This document shows positions 5,894 through 6,125 of a DNA stretch of 6,125 bases, one piece after another. The notes beneath the pieces are model-generated. The model did no database searches, had not been told where the DNA came from, and saw only the letters and a list, made by a program, of their open reading frames with translations. The stretch covers positions 1-6,125 of the forward strand of contig JAWLDB010000162.1 of NCBI GenBank assembly GCA_041686915.1, in the 5' to 3' direction. The first letter of the stretch is position 1. Each line of letters begins with the position of its first letter. The position numbers and the translations under genes are program-made. This stretch comes from JAWLDB01 sp041686915 (lineage in GTDB: Bacteria > Bacillota > UBA994 > UBA5500).

Positions 5894-5897
5894 TACA

Positions 5898-6125
5898 GTG
5901 CAAAAACACGGCTTGGCACGAATAGTGCCAGATTACCAGCGACAAGGTAGTTGTACGCTTCCTAGAAGTTTGGGAGCAGAACTCGGTTGGCGTGGCGGCG
6001 AGAGAGTCGTAGTCAGGTTCGGGTCTGCCAGAAGAAGGGTCAGGGTAGTGCTGGGTGACGAGGGAGAGTGGTCCCTTTCCAGTGACGTGATTAGAGCACT
6101 GCGGCTAACAACCCGCCGGTTACGG
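5898..6125 (+). CDS. Third YheC/YheD-family protein, N-terminal part (3' end outside window)
   Basis: An open frame starts at GTG 5898 and runs 76 codons to the window edge without a stop. A perfect GGGAGGTGA (5885-5893), which overlaps the stop of the preceding gene, precedes it at good spacing. The peptide resembles the N-terminal beta-rich domain of YheC/YheD proteins: CTLPRSLGAELGW (19-31), GGERVVVRFGSARRRVRVVL (33-52), and WSLSSDVIRALRL (58-70). These parallel the first 90 residues of the gene at 1899 (LIPPRLWG, then VISFGQTSCQVVF). The ATP-grasp domain itself would lie outside the window, so the call rests on this domain, the arginine-rich composition and the context. It is translationally close-coupled to the gene before it (4-bp gap). 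Confidence 0.72.
   Translation, partial: MQKHGLARIVPDYQRQGSCTLPRSLGAELGWRGGERVVVRFGSARRRVRVVLGDEGEWSLSSDVIRALRLTTRRLR

Noticed and set aside
5074..5919. Minus-strand open frames opposite the second YheC/YheD gene
   Set aside because: They are shadows of a gene with intact ATP-grasp motifs, with no ribosome sites or domain content of their own.

Overview
The window comes from an endospore-forming Bacillota (Firmicutes). It holds the end of a spore photoproduct lyase gene, a CotE spore-coat morphogenetic protein and YheC/YheD-family spore-coat ATP-grasp enzymes. The intermediate-to-high GC look, strong GGAGG-type ribosome sites and TTG/GTG starts would suit a Peptococcaceae-like or related clostridial spore former, but the genus cannot be fixed from the sequence.

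Layout. (1) Positions 1-330 (+) hold the C-terminal third of splB, cut by the window edge. (2) A symmetric hairpin with A/T tracts at 337-367 terminates splB from one side and the convergent queT from the other. (3) queT (835-380, -) encodes an ECF-type membrane S component predicted to import a queuosine precursor. (4) The 253-bp divergent gap 836-1088 carries two promoter-like sites of mother-cell sigma type and a leader hairpin, both reading toward cotE. (5) cotE (1089-1682, +) ends in a very acidic tail and is followed by a strong terminator at 1769-1803. (6) Four same-strand genes follow: a full-length YheC/YheD ATP-grasp protein (1899-3251), a phage-type COOH-NH2 ligase fused to a degenerate ATP-grasp half (3271-4695), a short YheC/YheD ATP-grasp protein without the N-terminal domain (4802-5893), and the N-terminus of a third YheC/YheD protein (5898 to beyond the window).

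How it fits together. cotE, the first YheC/YheD gene and the second YheC/YheD gene are each preceded by the same arrangement, AC-N17-CATA-N3-TG, which resembles the sigma-K (late mother-cell) consensus. cotE has two copies. This suggests one late-sporulation regulon in which CotE builds the outer coat and two or three ATP-grasp enzymes plus an amidoligase form amide or peptide bonds on a coat-associated substrate. The substrate is unknown. The most noteworthy element is this cotE-linked set of peptide-ligase-like enzymes, including an enzyme whose ATP-grasp-like part has lost a metal-ligand glutamate and the nucleotide loop. I see no mobile element, tRNA, rRNA or CRISPR array.
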